Shown here piece after piece: positions 24,082 through 32,836 of a DNA stretch of 38,683 nucleotides. The first letter of the stretch is position 1. Each line of letters starts with the position of its first letter. Source of the stretch: Bacteroidales bacterium (GTDB lineage Bacteria > Bacteroidota > Bacteroidia > Bacteroidales > UBA3824); contig JAFYDK010000019.1 of the NCBI GenBank assembly GCA_017544805.1, positions 1 through 38,683 on the forward strand, given 5' to 3'. The notes beneath the pieces are model-generated. The model made no database searches and was not told the DNA's origin. It saw only the letters and a list, made by a program, of their open reading frames with translations. The position numbers and the translations under genes are program-made.

Positions 24082-25206
24082 TTATAATGTCCCTTTTGAA
24101 GAAGGAATTGTTTGTAACGTAAAATCGTAATTCAAAGCTTGTTTCAAACATTTAGCCAAAGCCTTGAAAATACCTTCCAATTTATGATGCTCGTTTACGC
24201 CCTTAGCCGAAATGTTAAGATTGCATTTTGCATTATCGGAAAAAGATTTAAAAAAGTGATAAATCATTTCCGTTGGCATATCACCGATTTTTTCACGTTT
24301 GAACTCCGCATCGTAAACAAGCCAAGGCCTTCCGCCCAAATCCATCGCAACCGAAGCCAAACAATCGTCCATAGTCAAATTAAATTCATAACCGTAACGA
24401 TTTACGTATTTTCTTAAATTCCAAAGTTTATAAACAGCTGAACCTAAAACAATTGCAACATCCTCTATCGTATGATGTTCATCAACCTCAAGGTCGCCTT
24501 TACAAACCAAATCCATACCGAAACAACCGTGAACAGGAAGTTGCAAGAGCATGTGATCAAAAAATTTAACACCCGTATCAACGTTTTTGATTTCAGGATT
24601 GCCAGGATAAAGTTTTAACGTAATTTTTGTCTCTTTAGTATTACGATTGATATCAATTACGTTATTATATGAAATTATTGCCCGCTCTGCCTCAGTCCAA
24701 TCTGTTGTTTTGATAAGACAATATTTTTCCAATTCGGGATTTTTCAACTCCGTACCTAAAAAAACAGCCTTGCAGCCCAAATTTTTAGCTAACAAAACAT
24801 CAGTTTCTCTATCGCCGATAACCAAAGATTCCTCCATGGAAAAATTTTCTTTGTCGTCAAGATATTTTCTCATCATCTCAACGCCGGGTTTGCGAGAGGG
24901 CGAGGGTGAAGCCTCAAAACTTCTGTCAATCAAAATATCGTCAAACTCTACACCGACACTTTTCAAAACATCAAGCATTAAATTCTGATACGGCCAAAAA
25001 TCTTTTTCAGGAAAGGAATCCGTTCCCAATCCATCCTGATTTGTTGCCATAACAAATTTAAAATCAGTATATTTTCTAATTTTTGACAAAGATAAAATCG
25101 CACCGTTGACAAATGCAAATTTCTCTAATTTATCAACTTGATAATCCACGGGCGGCTCTACGATTATCGTACCATCCCTATCAATGAATAAAATTCTGTT
25201 TTTCAT
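24082..25206 (-). CDS. hisB: Bifunctional histidinol-phosphatase / imidazoleglycerol-phosphate dehydratase
   Basis: Catalyses two steps of histidine synthesis: dehydration of imidazoleglycerol phosphate and dephosphorylation of histidinol phosphate. It is a 374-residue fusion. The N-terminal HAD phosphatase (about 1-165) has the nucleophile motif DRDGT (D9, D11) and GDRETD. The zinc-binding Cys/His cluster of E. coli HisB is absent; the equivalent region reads FEASPSPSRKPG. The C-terminal dehydratase (about 180-374) has FFDHMLLQLPVHG, DEHHTIEDVA, NEHHKLEGIF and a PSSKGTL end. The start codon overlaps the upstream stop by one base (TAATG), indicating translational coupling. No other his genes are in the window. 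Confidence 0.95.
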   Translation of the reverse strand: MKNRILFIDRDGTIIVEPPVDYQVDKLEKFAFVNGAILSLSKIRKYTDFKFVMATNQDGLGTDSFPEKDFWPYQNLMLDVLKSVGVEFDDILIDRSFEASPSPSRKPGVEMMRKYLDDKENFSMEESLVIGDRETDVLLAKNLGCKAVFLGTELKNPELEKYCLIKTTDWTEAERAIISYNNVIDINRNTKETKITLKLYPGNPEIKNVDTGVKFFDHMLLQLPVHGCFGMDLVCKGDLEVDEHHTIEDVAIVLGSAVYKLWNLRKYVNRYGYEFNLTMDDCLASVAMDLGGRPWLVYDAEFKREKIGDMPTEMIYHFFKSFSDNAKCNLNISAKGVNEHHKLEGIFKALAKCLKQALNYDFTLQTIPSSKGTL

Positions 25207-26687
25207 TATTTTATGCGTTTTCCTGAATAAAATTTAACGATAAATGCGTCAGAAAATCCTTTAGCCCTAACTTTAGGCAAAAATTCCTTACATTCAGCCT
25301 CGGTTTTGAAATTTCCCGTCGTATATTTATATGCGCTGTTGTCGGTGTAATAATCCACATCGGGCAAATCCTTAAAATCTCTTTCGTCAAGACGTTTCCA
25401 CGAAACTCTGAACTGAACCTTATAAACAGTATCTTTCGTGTAAATAATCGGTTTTGAAGGCGTTTCAACCTTGTCTACAATTTGCTGAGCATTCGGGTCT
25501 TTACGGGTACAAGCCATTAAAACCGATTCGTTAAGCTGCGAAGCATAACCGATTTTGAAAGGCAAAGGTTGCGAATTTTTATCCAATAAAGCCTGTTTCA
25601 AATCGTCCTGCTTGAAAATCGAAAAAACTTTCAACGGACGGGTATAAGTTCCGAAAAGTTTTACGTCATAATCTTTTTTAACCTTTCCGTAAGCCAATCC
25701 CGATTCGTCCTGAAGAATTTTATCACACTGATCCACAACAAGTTTCTGCATAATTTTGAATTCAACGCTTTGCAAAAGATACGATGCAGATTTCAGATAA
25801 CAGATTTTCTCCTTAAACGAATTTATAAAAAACGGAAATTCCATTTTGCCGGTCATCGGCGGGTCGGAAGTGTCCATTCTGAAATACTTGACCGTTCTCG
25901 GCCTTGAATCACCTTCCTTCTTAAAAACAATTTCCCAACCGTAAGGATGTTTTGTAGCATTTCCGTCTGATTCGGTAATATTACCTCTGTTGTCAAGATA
26001 AATATCACGATAATTCGTAATAATGCAATTTTCCATTGCCAAAGTATAAAGTGCGATATGAAGCGTTCCGTCCAAATATTCGTTTTTGAAATTGTCTTTC
26101 ATCTGACCGGCAATAAAAAATCCGAACCTCGTTAAATATCTGAAAGAATACAACAAAGAATCCAAATAAGCATGGATTTTTGGTTCGGAAATTTTTTCGG
26201 GCTCTGCCAATTTTCCGGGATTTTCCAACCCCTGCAAAATATAATCGCCTGCGTTCGGGAAAAACGTCATAGCAAAAATAAGGTCAGGACCACCGAACGG
26301 ATAAAAAAGACACGAAGTATCATTGGAAAAATCACTGATATTTTCGCTACACCATTTTTTTACGGGGTTTAACGTCTTGGTTGTCAGTTCTTCCCATTGT
26401 TGTTTCGCTTTTTGTGAATACGCCTTATAAAAATCGGTATTCTGAAGGTCAGCATACTTATCAACAGATTTTCCTGCTAAAAATCTTGCTAAATCGTTAG
26501 CACTGCTTTGATCGATTTGATTGAGATAAAAATCGTCAGAAAGTTTTACTTCATCTTGATTTACAATATCTTCCGCCGGGTATTCGATAACTTCAACGCT
26601 TTCTGCGCCATCATTTTTTGTTCCGTTACACGCCTGAAACATTATAGCTGTCAGGCAGATTAATATCAAACTGTATTTTGATTTCAT
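25206..26687 (-). CDS. Lipoprotein with large N-terminal domain of unknown function and C-terminal SPOR domain
   Basis: A 493-residue lipoprotein (signal ending FQAC, C20). The main domain (about 60-400) contains the striking stretch SCLFYPFGGPDLIFAMTFFPNAGDYILQGLE, which I recall as a conserved segment of uncharacterised envelope proteins; I cannot name a DUF. The C-terminus (about 421-490) reads as a SPOR domain: VYKVQFRVSWKR, DVDYYTDNSAYKYTTGNFKTEAECKEFLPKVRAKGFSDAFIVKF. SPOR domains bind glycan strands stripped of stem peptides, so the protein may sit at sites of peptidoglycan remodelling or division. First gene of the operon with hisB, GT2 and the Omp85 protein; its promoter is the best-formed in the window. 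Confidence 0.8.
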   Translation of the reverse strand: MKSKYSLILICLTAIMFQACNGTKNDGAESVEVIEYPAEDIVNQDEVKLSDDFYLNQIDQSSANDLARFLAGKSVDKYADLQNTDFYKAYSQKAKQQWEELTTKTLNPVKKWCSENISDFSNDTSCLFYPFGGPDLIFAMTFFPNAGDYILQGLENPGKLAEPEKISEPKIHAYLDSLLYSFRYLTRFGFFIAGQMKDNFKNEYLDGTLHIALYTLAMENCIITNYRDIYLDNRGNITESDGNATKHPYGWEIVFKKEGDSRPRTVKYFRMDTSDPPMTGKMEFPFFINSFKEKICYLKSASYLLQSVEFKIMQKLVVDQCDKILQDESGLAYGKVKKDYDVKLFGTYTRPLKVFSIFKQDDLKQALLDKNSQPLPFKIGYASQLNESVLMACTRKDPNAQQIVDKVETPSKPIIYTKDTVYKVQFRVSWKRLDERDFKDLPDVDYYTDNSAYKYTTGNFKTEAECKEFLPKVRAKGFSDAFIVKFYSGKRIK

Positions 26688-26738
26688 ATATTTTCTTCTT
26701 TTGTATTAAACACCGCCATTTTACCAAAAATAGTAAAA

Positions 26739-26769
26739 CAAAAGTAATCAACTTTTCTGAACCGACAAA
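26739..26769 (-). promoter_or_regulatory. Promoter of the SPOR-hisB-GT2-Omp85 operon
   Basis: Minus-strand -33 TTTG at 26766-26769, a 19-base spacer and -7 TACTTTTG at 26739-26746, an exact fit to the Bacteroidetes consensus. Confidence 0.7.
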
Positions 26770-26835
26770 AATTATTTACATTTTTTTGTAAGCCGCCCAT
26801 ACTGCATTTTCATAAAAAAAACGCTGCAAAAAAAA

Positions 26836-26874
26836 TTCGTCGAAAAAATATAGGGTGTTCGTCGAAAAAATATA
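26836..26874. repeat. Two 17-bp direct repeats, 22-bp period, in front of the receptor gene
   Basis: TTCGTCGAAAAAATATA occurs at 26836-26852 and again at 26858-26874. Each copy starts with the small palindrome TTCGTCGAA. The second copy ends 20 bases before the -7 element, i.e. over the -33 region. The period of 22 bases is about two helical turns. Confidence 0.8.
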
Positions 26875-26894
26875 TTTCATATCATTTTATAAAA

Positions 26895-26902
26895 TAAATT
26901 TG
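26895..26902 (+). promoter_or_regulatory. -7 promoter element of the OMP_b-brl_3 receptor
   Basis: TAAATTTG matches TAnnTTTG, 37 bases before the start codon at 26939. The -33 position is occupied by the end of the second direct repeat rather than TTTG. Confidence 0.55.
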
Positions 26903-26938
26903 CATCGTTAATTTAAATCAAAAAACATTTTAAATAAA

Positions 26939-29374
26939 ATGAAAACATTTATAAAACTTTTTTTTGCAGCTATTTTTGCCGCAACAATTAATTTATCTTT
27001 TGCTCAAACTTCAGTAAAAGGCGTTTTAATTGATTCACTTTCAAAAGAAGGTGTGCCTTTCGCTACTATTGCGGTAACTAAACAGGGTGATTTAACTAAT
27101 TTCGCAATGACAAGCATCACCGATGTAGACGGCTCTTTTTCCGGTGTGGTAAAAGGCAAAGGCAGCTACGTCATCACAATCCGTTCAACGGGTAAACAGA
27201 CAATTATCAAACCGTTACACCTAAAAGGCGAAAAAGTTTTCGACCTTGGTAAAATCCTAATGCAAGACTTAGTTGATACTCTCGGTACGGTTGAGGTAGT
27301 GGCTGTTAAACAACTCGTTACGGCAGAGGCTGGAAAAATGAAATACAACGCCGAGGCCGATCCCGAAAACAAAACCTCAACGGTTCTTGATATGCTCCGC
27401 AAAGTGCCGATGGTAACTGTTGACGGTCAAGACAACATTTCAATTAACGGCAATTCAAGTTTTCAGGTTTTTGTTAACGGCAAAAAAAACACGCTTCTGA
27501 CATCGCGTCCGAGCGAATCACTCAAAGCAATGCCGGCGTCAAGCGTTAAAAACATTGAAGTCATCACCGACCCGGGCGCAAAATACGATGCCGAGGGTGC
27601 GGGCGGAATCATCAACCTCATCACCGACAAAAAACAGAAAATGAACCAAACCTCAGGCACAATCCGTGCTGAAAAAGGTACAACAAGAGAAAGTTACGGC
27701 GGTGATTTTTCAATCCAAAGAGGAAAACTCACGGCAAGCATCAACGCAACACTTTTCCATAACAAAAACGATATGGAGTTTAGCGGTCTTAACACGCAAA
27801 TTACCTCCGGCAGCGATTACACCACACTTTCAAAGTCGAAATCCAATAACAATACGACTTTCGGTAATTCCGGTTTTGAGGCAAGTTATGAAATTGATTC
27901 TCTGAATCTTATCTCAATTAACGGCGGTTATGAATATTGGGGTTCAAAACGTAACGGCACTATGGAATACATTGTTAACAACGAATTTACAACAGAAAAC
28001 CTTACTTCCAACAAATCCGTTTACAGCGGCTATTGGGCTGGGCTTGACTATCAGCACACTTTTAAATCAAATCCTGAAAAGACCCTCACTTTTTCTTACG
28101 AAATGTGGGACGGTTGGAACAAAACTACTGACAAAACCGTTGGCGCAAATAGTTTGATTTCAAGTCCTTACGATTTTTCAGGCAGAAAATACGAAAACGA
28201 CGGACGCAGCGGTGAACATACTTTGCAGTTAGATTACGCCTCACCACTTTCAAAAACCATAAAAATGGAAGCGGGTGCAAAATATATTCTTCGTCCTAAG
28301 TCTTCAAAAGGCGACAATTATTCGTCTGACGGAAACGGCAATTACATTTACGACGAATCACAAAGTCTTGATTTAAAATATGTTGATAACATCGCAGCTG
28401 TTTATACACAATTTTCTGAGCAGATAAAAAAAGTGAGCCTCAAAGCCGGGTTACGTTACGAATACACATTCTTAAACGCTGACTACAAAAAAGGCAACGG
28501 CAAGGATTTTGACAAAGATTACGGCAACCTTGTTCCTACTTTTGCAGCAACGTATGCTATTTCGATGCAACAGAACATCAATTTTACTTACAACATGAGA
28601 ATCAGCCGCCCGAGAGAAGAACAGTTGAATCCGTTCAGGAATATTTCACCGCTGTCAGTAAGTTACGGTAACACGGGTCTTGATTGTGAAAAGGTTCATA
28701 ATTTTGGTTTGTCATACGGATATTTTTCGCCCAAACACAGCATAAATCTCAATTTAAGACACACGTTCTGCAAAAACGGAATTTCGCAATACTCGTTTTA
28801 TCTTGACAACCTTCTCAACAGTACTTACGACAACTTGACGGAAAACGCAAACACTTCGCTCAACATCTATTACAATTACAACATCACGAAGAATGCACGT
28901 TTTTCAACCAATTACAGACTAAGTTACGTTGATTATAAAAACGAGGCTATTGATAACAAAAATCACGGCTGGCAATCAAATGGTTACGCAAGTTTTATGT
29001 ATACTTTTCCGGCAAATGTTAAAGCAAGCGTAGGCTGCTTTTTCTCAACAAGGAGTTACAATTTGCAAGGTTACAGAGACGGTCTTGCAATCGGAAATTT
29101 CTCAATCGGAAAGGATTTTTGCAAAGACCGTTTGAGTATTACTTGTTCGGGAACACTTTCACTTAAAGACGGAAAATATTTGAAAATGACGAATTATTCT
29201 CAGGGCAGCGATTTCAGAAATTCTTCCGACATAAAATTCAAGATTGCTAACATCGGAGTTTCGGCTTCATGGCGTTTCGGCGGACGCATCAACGTTAAAA
29301 AGACAAATAAAACTATCGAAAACGACGATTTTTCAAAAAGCGAAAAAGGCGGAAGCGATGTTCCGGGAATGTAA
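26939..29374 (+). CDS. TonB-receptor-like outer-membrane protein, OMP_b-brl_3 family
   Basis: An 811-residue outer-membrane protein. Signal peptide at 1-22; a carboxypeptidase-regulatory-like beta sandwich at about 24-105 (VKGVLIDSLSKEGVPFATIAV...DVDGSFSGVVKGKGSYVI); a plug-like domain at about 115-235 (STVLDMLRKVPMVTVDGQDNISING, SVKNIEVITDPGAKYDAEGAGGIINLIT); then the long barrel (about 245-790) rich in Tyr/Asn strands. This order is that of Bacteroidetes 'outer membrane beta-barrel family' receptors, relatives of TonB-dependent transporters. There is no SusD partner or inner-membrane transporter beside it, so the substrate cannot be guessed. The charged tail after GRINVKK is extra to the barrel. 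Two direct repeats in the promoter suggest dedicated regulation. Confidence 0.9.
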   Translation: MKTFIKLFFAAIFAATINLSFAQTSVKGVLIDSLSKEGVPFATIAVTKQGDLTNFAMTSITDVDGSFSGVVKGKGSYVITIRSTGKQTIIKPLHLKGEKVFDLGKILMQDLVDTLGTVEVVAVKQLVTAEAGKMKYNAEADPENKTSTVLDMLRKVPMVTVDGQDNISINGNSSFQVFVNGKKNTLLTSRPSESLKAMPASSVKNIEVITDPGAKYDAEGAGGIINLITDKKQKMNQTSGTIRAEKGTTRESYGGDFSIQRGKLTASINATLFHNKNDMEFSGLNTQITSGSDYTTLSKSKSNNNTTFGNSGFEASYEIDSLNLISINGGYEYWGSKRNGTMEYIVNNEFTTENLTSNKSVYSGYWAGLDYQHTFKSNPEKTLTFSYEMWDGWNKTTDKTVGANSLISSPYDFSGRKYENDGRSGEHTLQLDYASPLSKTIKMEAGAKYILRPKSSKGDNYSSDGNGNYIYDESQSLDLKYVDNIAAVYTQFSEQIKKVSLKAGLRYEYTFLNADYKKGNGKDFDKDYGNLVPTFAATYAISMQQNINFTYNMRISRPREEQLNPFRNISPLSVSYGNTGLDCEKVHNFGLSYGYFSPKHSINLNLRHTFCKNGISQYSFYLDNLLNSTYDNLTENANTSLNIYYNYNITKNARFSTNYRLSYVDYKNEAIDNKNHGWQSNGYASFMYTFPANVKASVGCFFSTRSYNLQGYRDGLAIGNFSIGKDFCKDRLSITCSGTLSLKDGKYLKMTNYSQGSDFRNSSDIKFKIANIGVSASWRFGGRINVKKTNKTIENDDFSKSEKGGSDVPGM

Positions 29375-29403
29375 TATTTTTAGAACAATTTTTCCCTTTC
29401 ACT

Positions 29404-29454
29404 AACAATAAAAAAATGGCGTTTTAAGAAAAATAAAACGCCATTTTTTATTGT
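29404..29454. terminator. Bidirectional terminator between receptor and ABC permease genes
   Basis: A long stem (AATAAAAAAATGGCGTTTTA with TAAAACGCCATTTTTTATT) around a short loop between convergent genes. Confidence 0.9.
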
Positions 29455-29470
29455 CATTATCCACTGATAA

Positions 29471-30634
29471 TTAAACTTCCTTCCTCAATATTTTGCGAAT
29501 TTTACCGGTATAAATCAAACAAGCCATAGTAAAATAAACACAAATCTGAATACAAATACCTTTCATTTCAAACGCAACATCGGAAATACTTGCCCCCATG
29601 CCGGAGATTCTCATGTATGCGTTAAGACCGAAAGTTGAGGGGAAAAGATATGAAAAATACCGTATTCCATCTGGAATTGCCGAGCCTGGCCACGATAAAC
29701 CACACATAAAATAAAGCGGTAACGACATAAACACAAATATCAACATACAATCCTCTCTGCGATAAATCATATAACTTAACACCATTCCTAAAAAGCAACA
29801 ATCTATGATATATGGTATTACAAAAAGCATAAAATCCCAATAATGTCCTAATTGCGGCAACGAAAACATTTTGGTTATAACCACAAAGGCATAAATTGCG
29901 TGAATGATATAAAGCATAAGATAAAACAACATTTTACCCAAAACAATTTCCACCGAATTTTTATAAAAACGGTTCATCGGAATTACAAAACCGCCGTTTT
30001 GCTCTCTGCTGCGTCCCATACTCATTCCTATTCCTAAAAACAATGACTGCTGAATTATCATCATCAAAATAGGCGGAATCATAAATGCCGCATAACCGCT
30101 CTGAGAATTATAAAGCGAAGTATGTTTGTAATCAATAGGCGTTTGCATGATTTGGCTTTCACGCTCGGTTTTCGGTTTCATATAATTGGCAACCTTGATT
30201 TTGCGGTTCATCGCTATCGAAACGTTGGAACAAGCCGAAACAGCACATTTGTAATAAACCATACTCATCATGTTGCAATAAAGTCCTACAACAGTCTGTT
30301 TACCCTTTGAAAGCGAAGTCTCAAAATCCTTGTCAATATGAATAATTGCGTATGCACTCTGCTGCTCAAGAGCCGAATAAGCATCCGCCATATTAACACA
30401 ATGTCCGGCAACCGTAACATCGGGAGTAGCATCAACTCGCCTTAAAAACTCTCTGCTCAAAGCTGATTTGCAATCATCCACAACCACAACGGGAACTTCC
30501 CTCTGAACCTCCGGCGTATAAACATACGCATAAATCAGCGGATACGCAAGCGGTAATATTATCACGAAAAGCATTATACCCATATCGTGAAAAACCGTAC
30601 GCAACTCGTCATACCAAATTTTTATAATGTTCAT
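29471..30634 (-). CDS. ABC-2 type transporter permease
   Basis: A 387-residue inner-membrane protein of the ABC2_membrane_3 (YhhJ/YbhR-like) class. It has one N-terminal TM (GIMLFVIILPLAYPLIYAYVY), a periplasmic domain of about 150 residues (VPVVVVDDCKSALSREFLRRVDATPDV...), and about five C-terminal TMs starting near AAFMIPPILMMIIQQSLFLGIGMSMGRSREQ. The frame is open to 30661, but the -7 element lies at 30659-30666, so transcription begins after that codon and ATG 30634 must be used. Such permeases normally pair with a second permease, an ATPase and an HlyD adaptor; none is adjacent on this side. Substrate unknown. Confidence 0.88.
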   Translation of the reverse strand: MNIIKIWYDELRTVFHDMGIMLFVIILPLAYPLIYAYVYTPEVQREVPVVVVDDCKSALSREFLRRVDATPDVTVAGHCVNMADAYSALEQQSAYAIIHIDKDFETSLSKGKQTVVGLYCNMMSMVYYKCAVSACSNVSIAMNRKIKVANYMKPKTERESQIMQTPIDYKHTSLYNSQSGYAAFMIPPILMMIIQQSLFLGIGMSMGRSREQNGGFVIPMNRFYKNSVEIVLGKMLFYLMLYIIHAIYAFVVITKMFSLPQLGHYWDFMLFVIPYIIDCCFLGMVLSYMIYRREDCMLIFVFMSLPLYFMCGLSWPGSAIPDGIRYFSYLFPSTFGLNAYMRISGMGASISDVAFEMKGICIQICVYFTMACLIYTGKIRKILRKEV

Positions 30635-30658
30635 TTTGTTTACAAAGTTTTTCCGATG

Positions 30659-30666
30659 CAAAAATA
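30659..30666 (-). promoter_or_regulatory. -7 promoter element of the ABC-2 permease gene
   Basis: TATTTTTG (minus strand) fits TAnnTTTG, 25 bases upstream of the start at 30634, which decides against the longer reading frame. Confidence 0.5.
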
Positions 30667-30731
30667 TAAATTTTAAACATTAAATTGTATCTTCCCCCGT
30701 TAAATACTCCATTTATGCCGTTTTAAAGGAC

Positions 30732-30756
30732 AAAAAAAGGGCGGAAAGCCGCCCCC
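30732..30756 (-). terminator. Terminator of the acyl-CoA ligase gene
   Basis: Minus strand GGGCGG-CTTT-CCGCCC followed by T7: a short GC-rich stem with tetraloop. Confidence 0.9.
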
Positions 30757-30771
30757 TTATTTTTTCCTCTC

Positions 30772-32556
30772 TTAAACTTCAACACCGTAAATCTCATCCA
30801 AAATATATCCATATTTTTGTTTTACGACTTTTCGTTTAAGTTTCTGTGTCTGAGTAAGTTCGCCCGTTTCTGAAGACCATACATCAGGAACGATTCTAAA
30901 TTTTGCTATCTGCTCTACTTTTCCTAAAGTCTTATTTACTTTCTGAATTTCAGTATCAATTAATTTTATAACTTTTTCGTTTTCTGCAATCTCCTGAAAA
31001 GAAAAATCTTTGGTTTCACCCTCGTTTTTAAGGTAAATTTTCAATGCCTCAAAATCGGGAGAAATAATCGCCGAAGCAAATTTCTGACTTTCTCCAACAA
31101 TACAAACTTGCGAAATATAAGGCGATTCCTTACATTTTCCCTCAATCATCTGAGGCGCAATGTATTTCCCTGACGAAGTTTTGAAAACGTCTTTCTTTCT
31201 GTCAGTTATGTAAAGATAATTACCCTGCTCTGACAAATATCCGATATCACCCGTACGGAAAAATCCGTCATCTGTCATCACCTCTGCCGTTGCCTCCGGG
31301 TTTTTGTAATAACCTTTCATAACGTTAGGTCCCTTTACCAAAATTTCACCGTCCTCCTCATCGATTCTGACAAATTCGTTGCTGATAACGGGTCCGACAG
31401 AAGAAAATCTGTGATGATTAACATCAGCATGAGCGATTATAGGTGAGGTTTCAGTCAAACCGTAACCTTCGCAAACCTTAATGCCGGCTGCCCAAAGCAT
31501 ACGACTGAGATTCGGCGAAATAGCTGCACCACCACAACCCAAAAATTTCATCTGTCCACCAAAGAAATCCTCTCTCCAATGTTTATAAATAAAAAAGTCA
31601 AGAACCTTTAATTCAAGGTTATAAAACCAACCGTTAGCGTTATTGTGCTCAAAACGTCTGCCGAGTTCAACAGCCTTATCAAACATTTTTTTCTTCAAAC
31701 CGGTGAATTTAGCACCCTCTTTCATAATGCCTTCAACGATTTTTTCCGTAACCCTCGGCACCGTGTTGCAACCGTTAGCCTTAATATCGCAAAGGTCTTT
31801 GACAATTGTACCCAAATTTTGAGCATAATAAACACCTATGCCCAAATATTGATACATATAGCAAAAACATCTCTCGTAAACGTGGCAAAGCGGTAAAATA
31901 GAAAGCACTTTATGAGATTTGTCAAGACCTAAAATAGAACAAGAGGCCGAAAAATTACTACAAAAATTTTTGTGTGTCAGCATTGCACCTTTTGAAAGTC
32001 CTGTCGTTCCTGAAGTATAAATTATAGAACAAACATCGTCCGGATCAATCGATTGTTTGATTTCCTCTAATTCTTCTTTGTAATAAACTTCACTTCTAAG
32101 ACCAAGCTCGTAAACACTTTTCCAATTTTCAATTCCGTCAATTTCGTTGAAAGAATATATTTTTTCTAAAGTAGGAATACTGCCTGCAACGGTACTTACT
32201 CTGCGCTGCGCAATAGCATCCGAAATAAAAACAAACCTCGCACCGCTGTGCGTGAGCATAAACTCGTAATCTTTGCTCGAAATCGTCGGATAAACGGGTA
32301 CGTGAATAGCTCCCGTCATGGCAATGGCCATATCAACAAAATTCCATTCCGGACGATTGTTAGAAACCGTTGCAATTCTGTCGCCACGTTTAACTCCCAA
32401 CGCTAAAAGTCCGTATGCAAGAATATGAGATGTCCTTCTGTATTCTTCGGTGCTGACATAATTCCATTTGCCGTCCGCTTTTGATGCAAGACAATCTTTG
32501 CGGGGAAATTTTTCACACGCATTGTCAAGTAAGTCGAAAATTCTTGTTACGCTCAT
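30772..32556 (-). CDS. Long-chain fatty-acid--CoA ligase (AMP-binding enzyme)
   Basis: Activates fatty acids to acyl-CoA through an acyl-adenylate. It is a 594-residue ANL-superfamily enzyme. The AMP-binding P-loop is IIYTSGTTGLSKGAML at 178-193; the second motif is CEGYGLTETSPIIAHA (about 370-385); the hinge/core region is GFFRTGDIGYLSEQGNYLYITDRKKDVFKTSSGKYIAP. The 'FAAL' type insertion is not evident and the length and KTSSGKYIAPQ motif fit bacterial long-chain ligases (FadD15-like). No transport or beta-oxidation genes adjoin it, so the role (exogenous fatty acid use or membrane lipid recycling) is open. It is monocistronic. Confidence 0.93.
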   Translation of the reverse strand: MSVTRIFDLLDNACEKFPRKDCLASKADGKWNYVSTEEYRRTSHILAYGLLALGVKRGDRIATVSNNRPEWNFVDMAIAMTGAIHVPVYPTISSKDYEFMLTHSGARFVFISDAIAQRRVSTVAGSIPTLEKIYSFNEIDGIENWKSVYELGLRSEVYYKEELEEIKQSIDPDDVCSIIYTSGTTGLSKGAMLTHKNFCSNFSASCSILGLDKSHKVLSILPLCHVYERCFCYMYQYLGIGVYYAQNLGTIVKDLCDIKANGCNTVPRVTEKIVEGIMKEGAKFTGLKKKMFDKAVELGRRFEHNNANGWFYNLELKVLDFFIYKHWREDFFGGQMKFLGCGGAAISPNLSRMLWAAGIKVCEGYGLTETSPIIAHADVNHHRFSSVGPVISNEFVRIDEEDGEILVKGPNVMKGYYKNPEATAEVMTDDGFFRTGDIGYLSEQGNYLYITDRKKDVFKTSSGKYIAPQMIEGKCKESPYISQVCIVGESQKFASAIISPDFEALKIYLKNEGETKDFSFQEIAENEKVIKLIDTEIQKVNKTLGKVEQIAKFRIVPDVWSSETGELTQTQKLKRKVVKQKYGYILDEIYGVEV

Positions 32557-32598
32557 TTTTATACTTTTTTGTTATACCGTGTTTTTTAAATCACGGTG

Positions 32599-32606
32599 CA
32601 AAGATA
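32599..32606 (-). promoter_or_regulatory. -7 promoter element of the acyl-CoA ligase gene
   Basis: TATCTTTG (minus strand) fits TAnnTTTG, 43 bases before the start codon at 32556. The surrounding 13 bases TATCTTTGCACCG also occur at the OmpH-type promoter. Confidence 0.55.
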
Positions 32607-32820
32607 TATATATTTTTCGAATTTTTTCAACGGTCGAAAAATTTTTTTTTCTCCATTTTTAGCCAAAAGCCTGATTTCCATATTATTAAGAGTTTTTAAA
32701 AAATCATTTTTTTTTAGAATTTAATTTTAAATCGAATTTAAAACCTGATTTTAATATAAAATAAACATCAGTTTTGGTTTTTTTAAGATTTTATGATATT
32801 TTCTATTAATATTTTATTTT

Positions 32821-32828
32821 TATATTTG
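32821..32828 (+). promoter_or_regulatory. -7 element directly in front of the histidine kinase, possible leaderless start
   Basis: TATATTTG matches TAnnTTTG and ends only 8 bases before the ATG at 32837. With the usual -7 geometry transcription would begin at or within a few bases of the start codon. Confidence 0.55.
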
Positions 32829-32836
32829 CCGTTATA

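Noticed and set aside
24077..24151. N-terminal extension of the GT2 gene into hisB
   Set aside because: ATG at 24076 gives the family N-terminus and a normal 5-base gap.
30635..30661. N-terminal extension of the ABC-2 permease
   Set aside because: The -7 element at 30659-30666 lies at its start, so it would not be transcribed.
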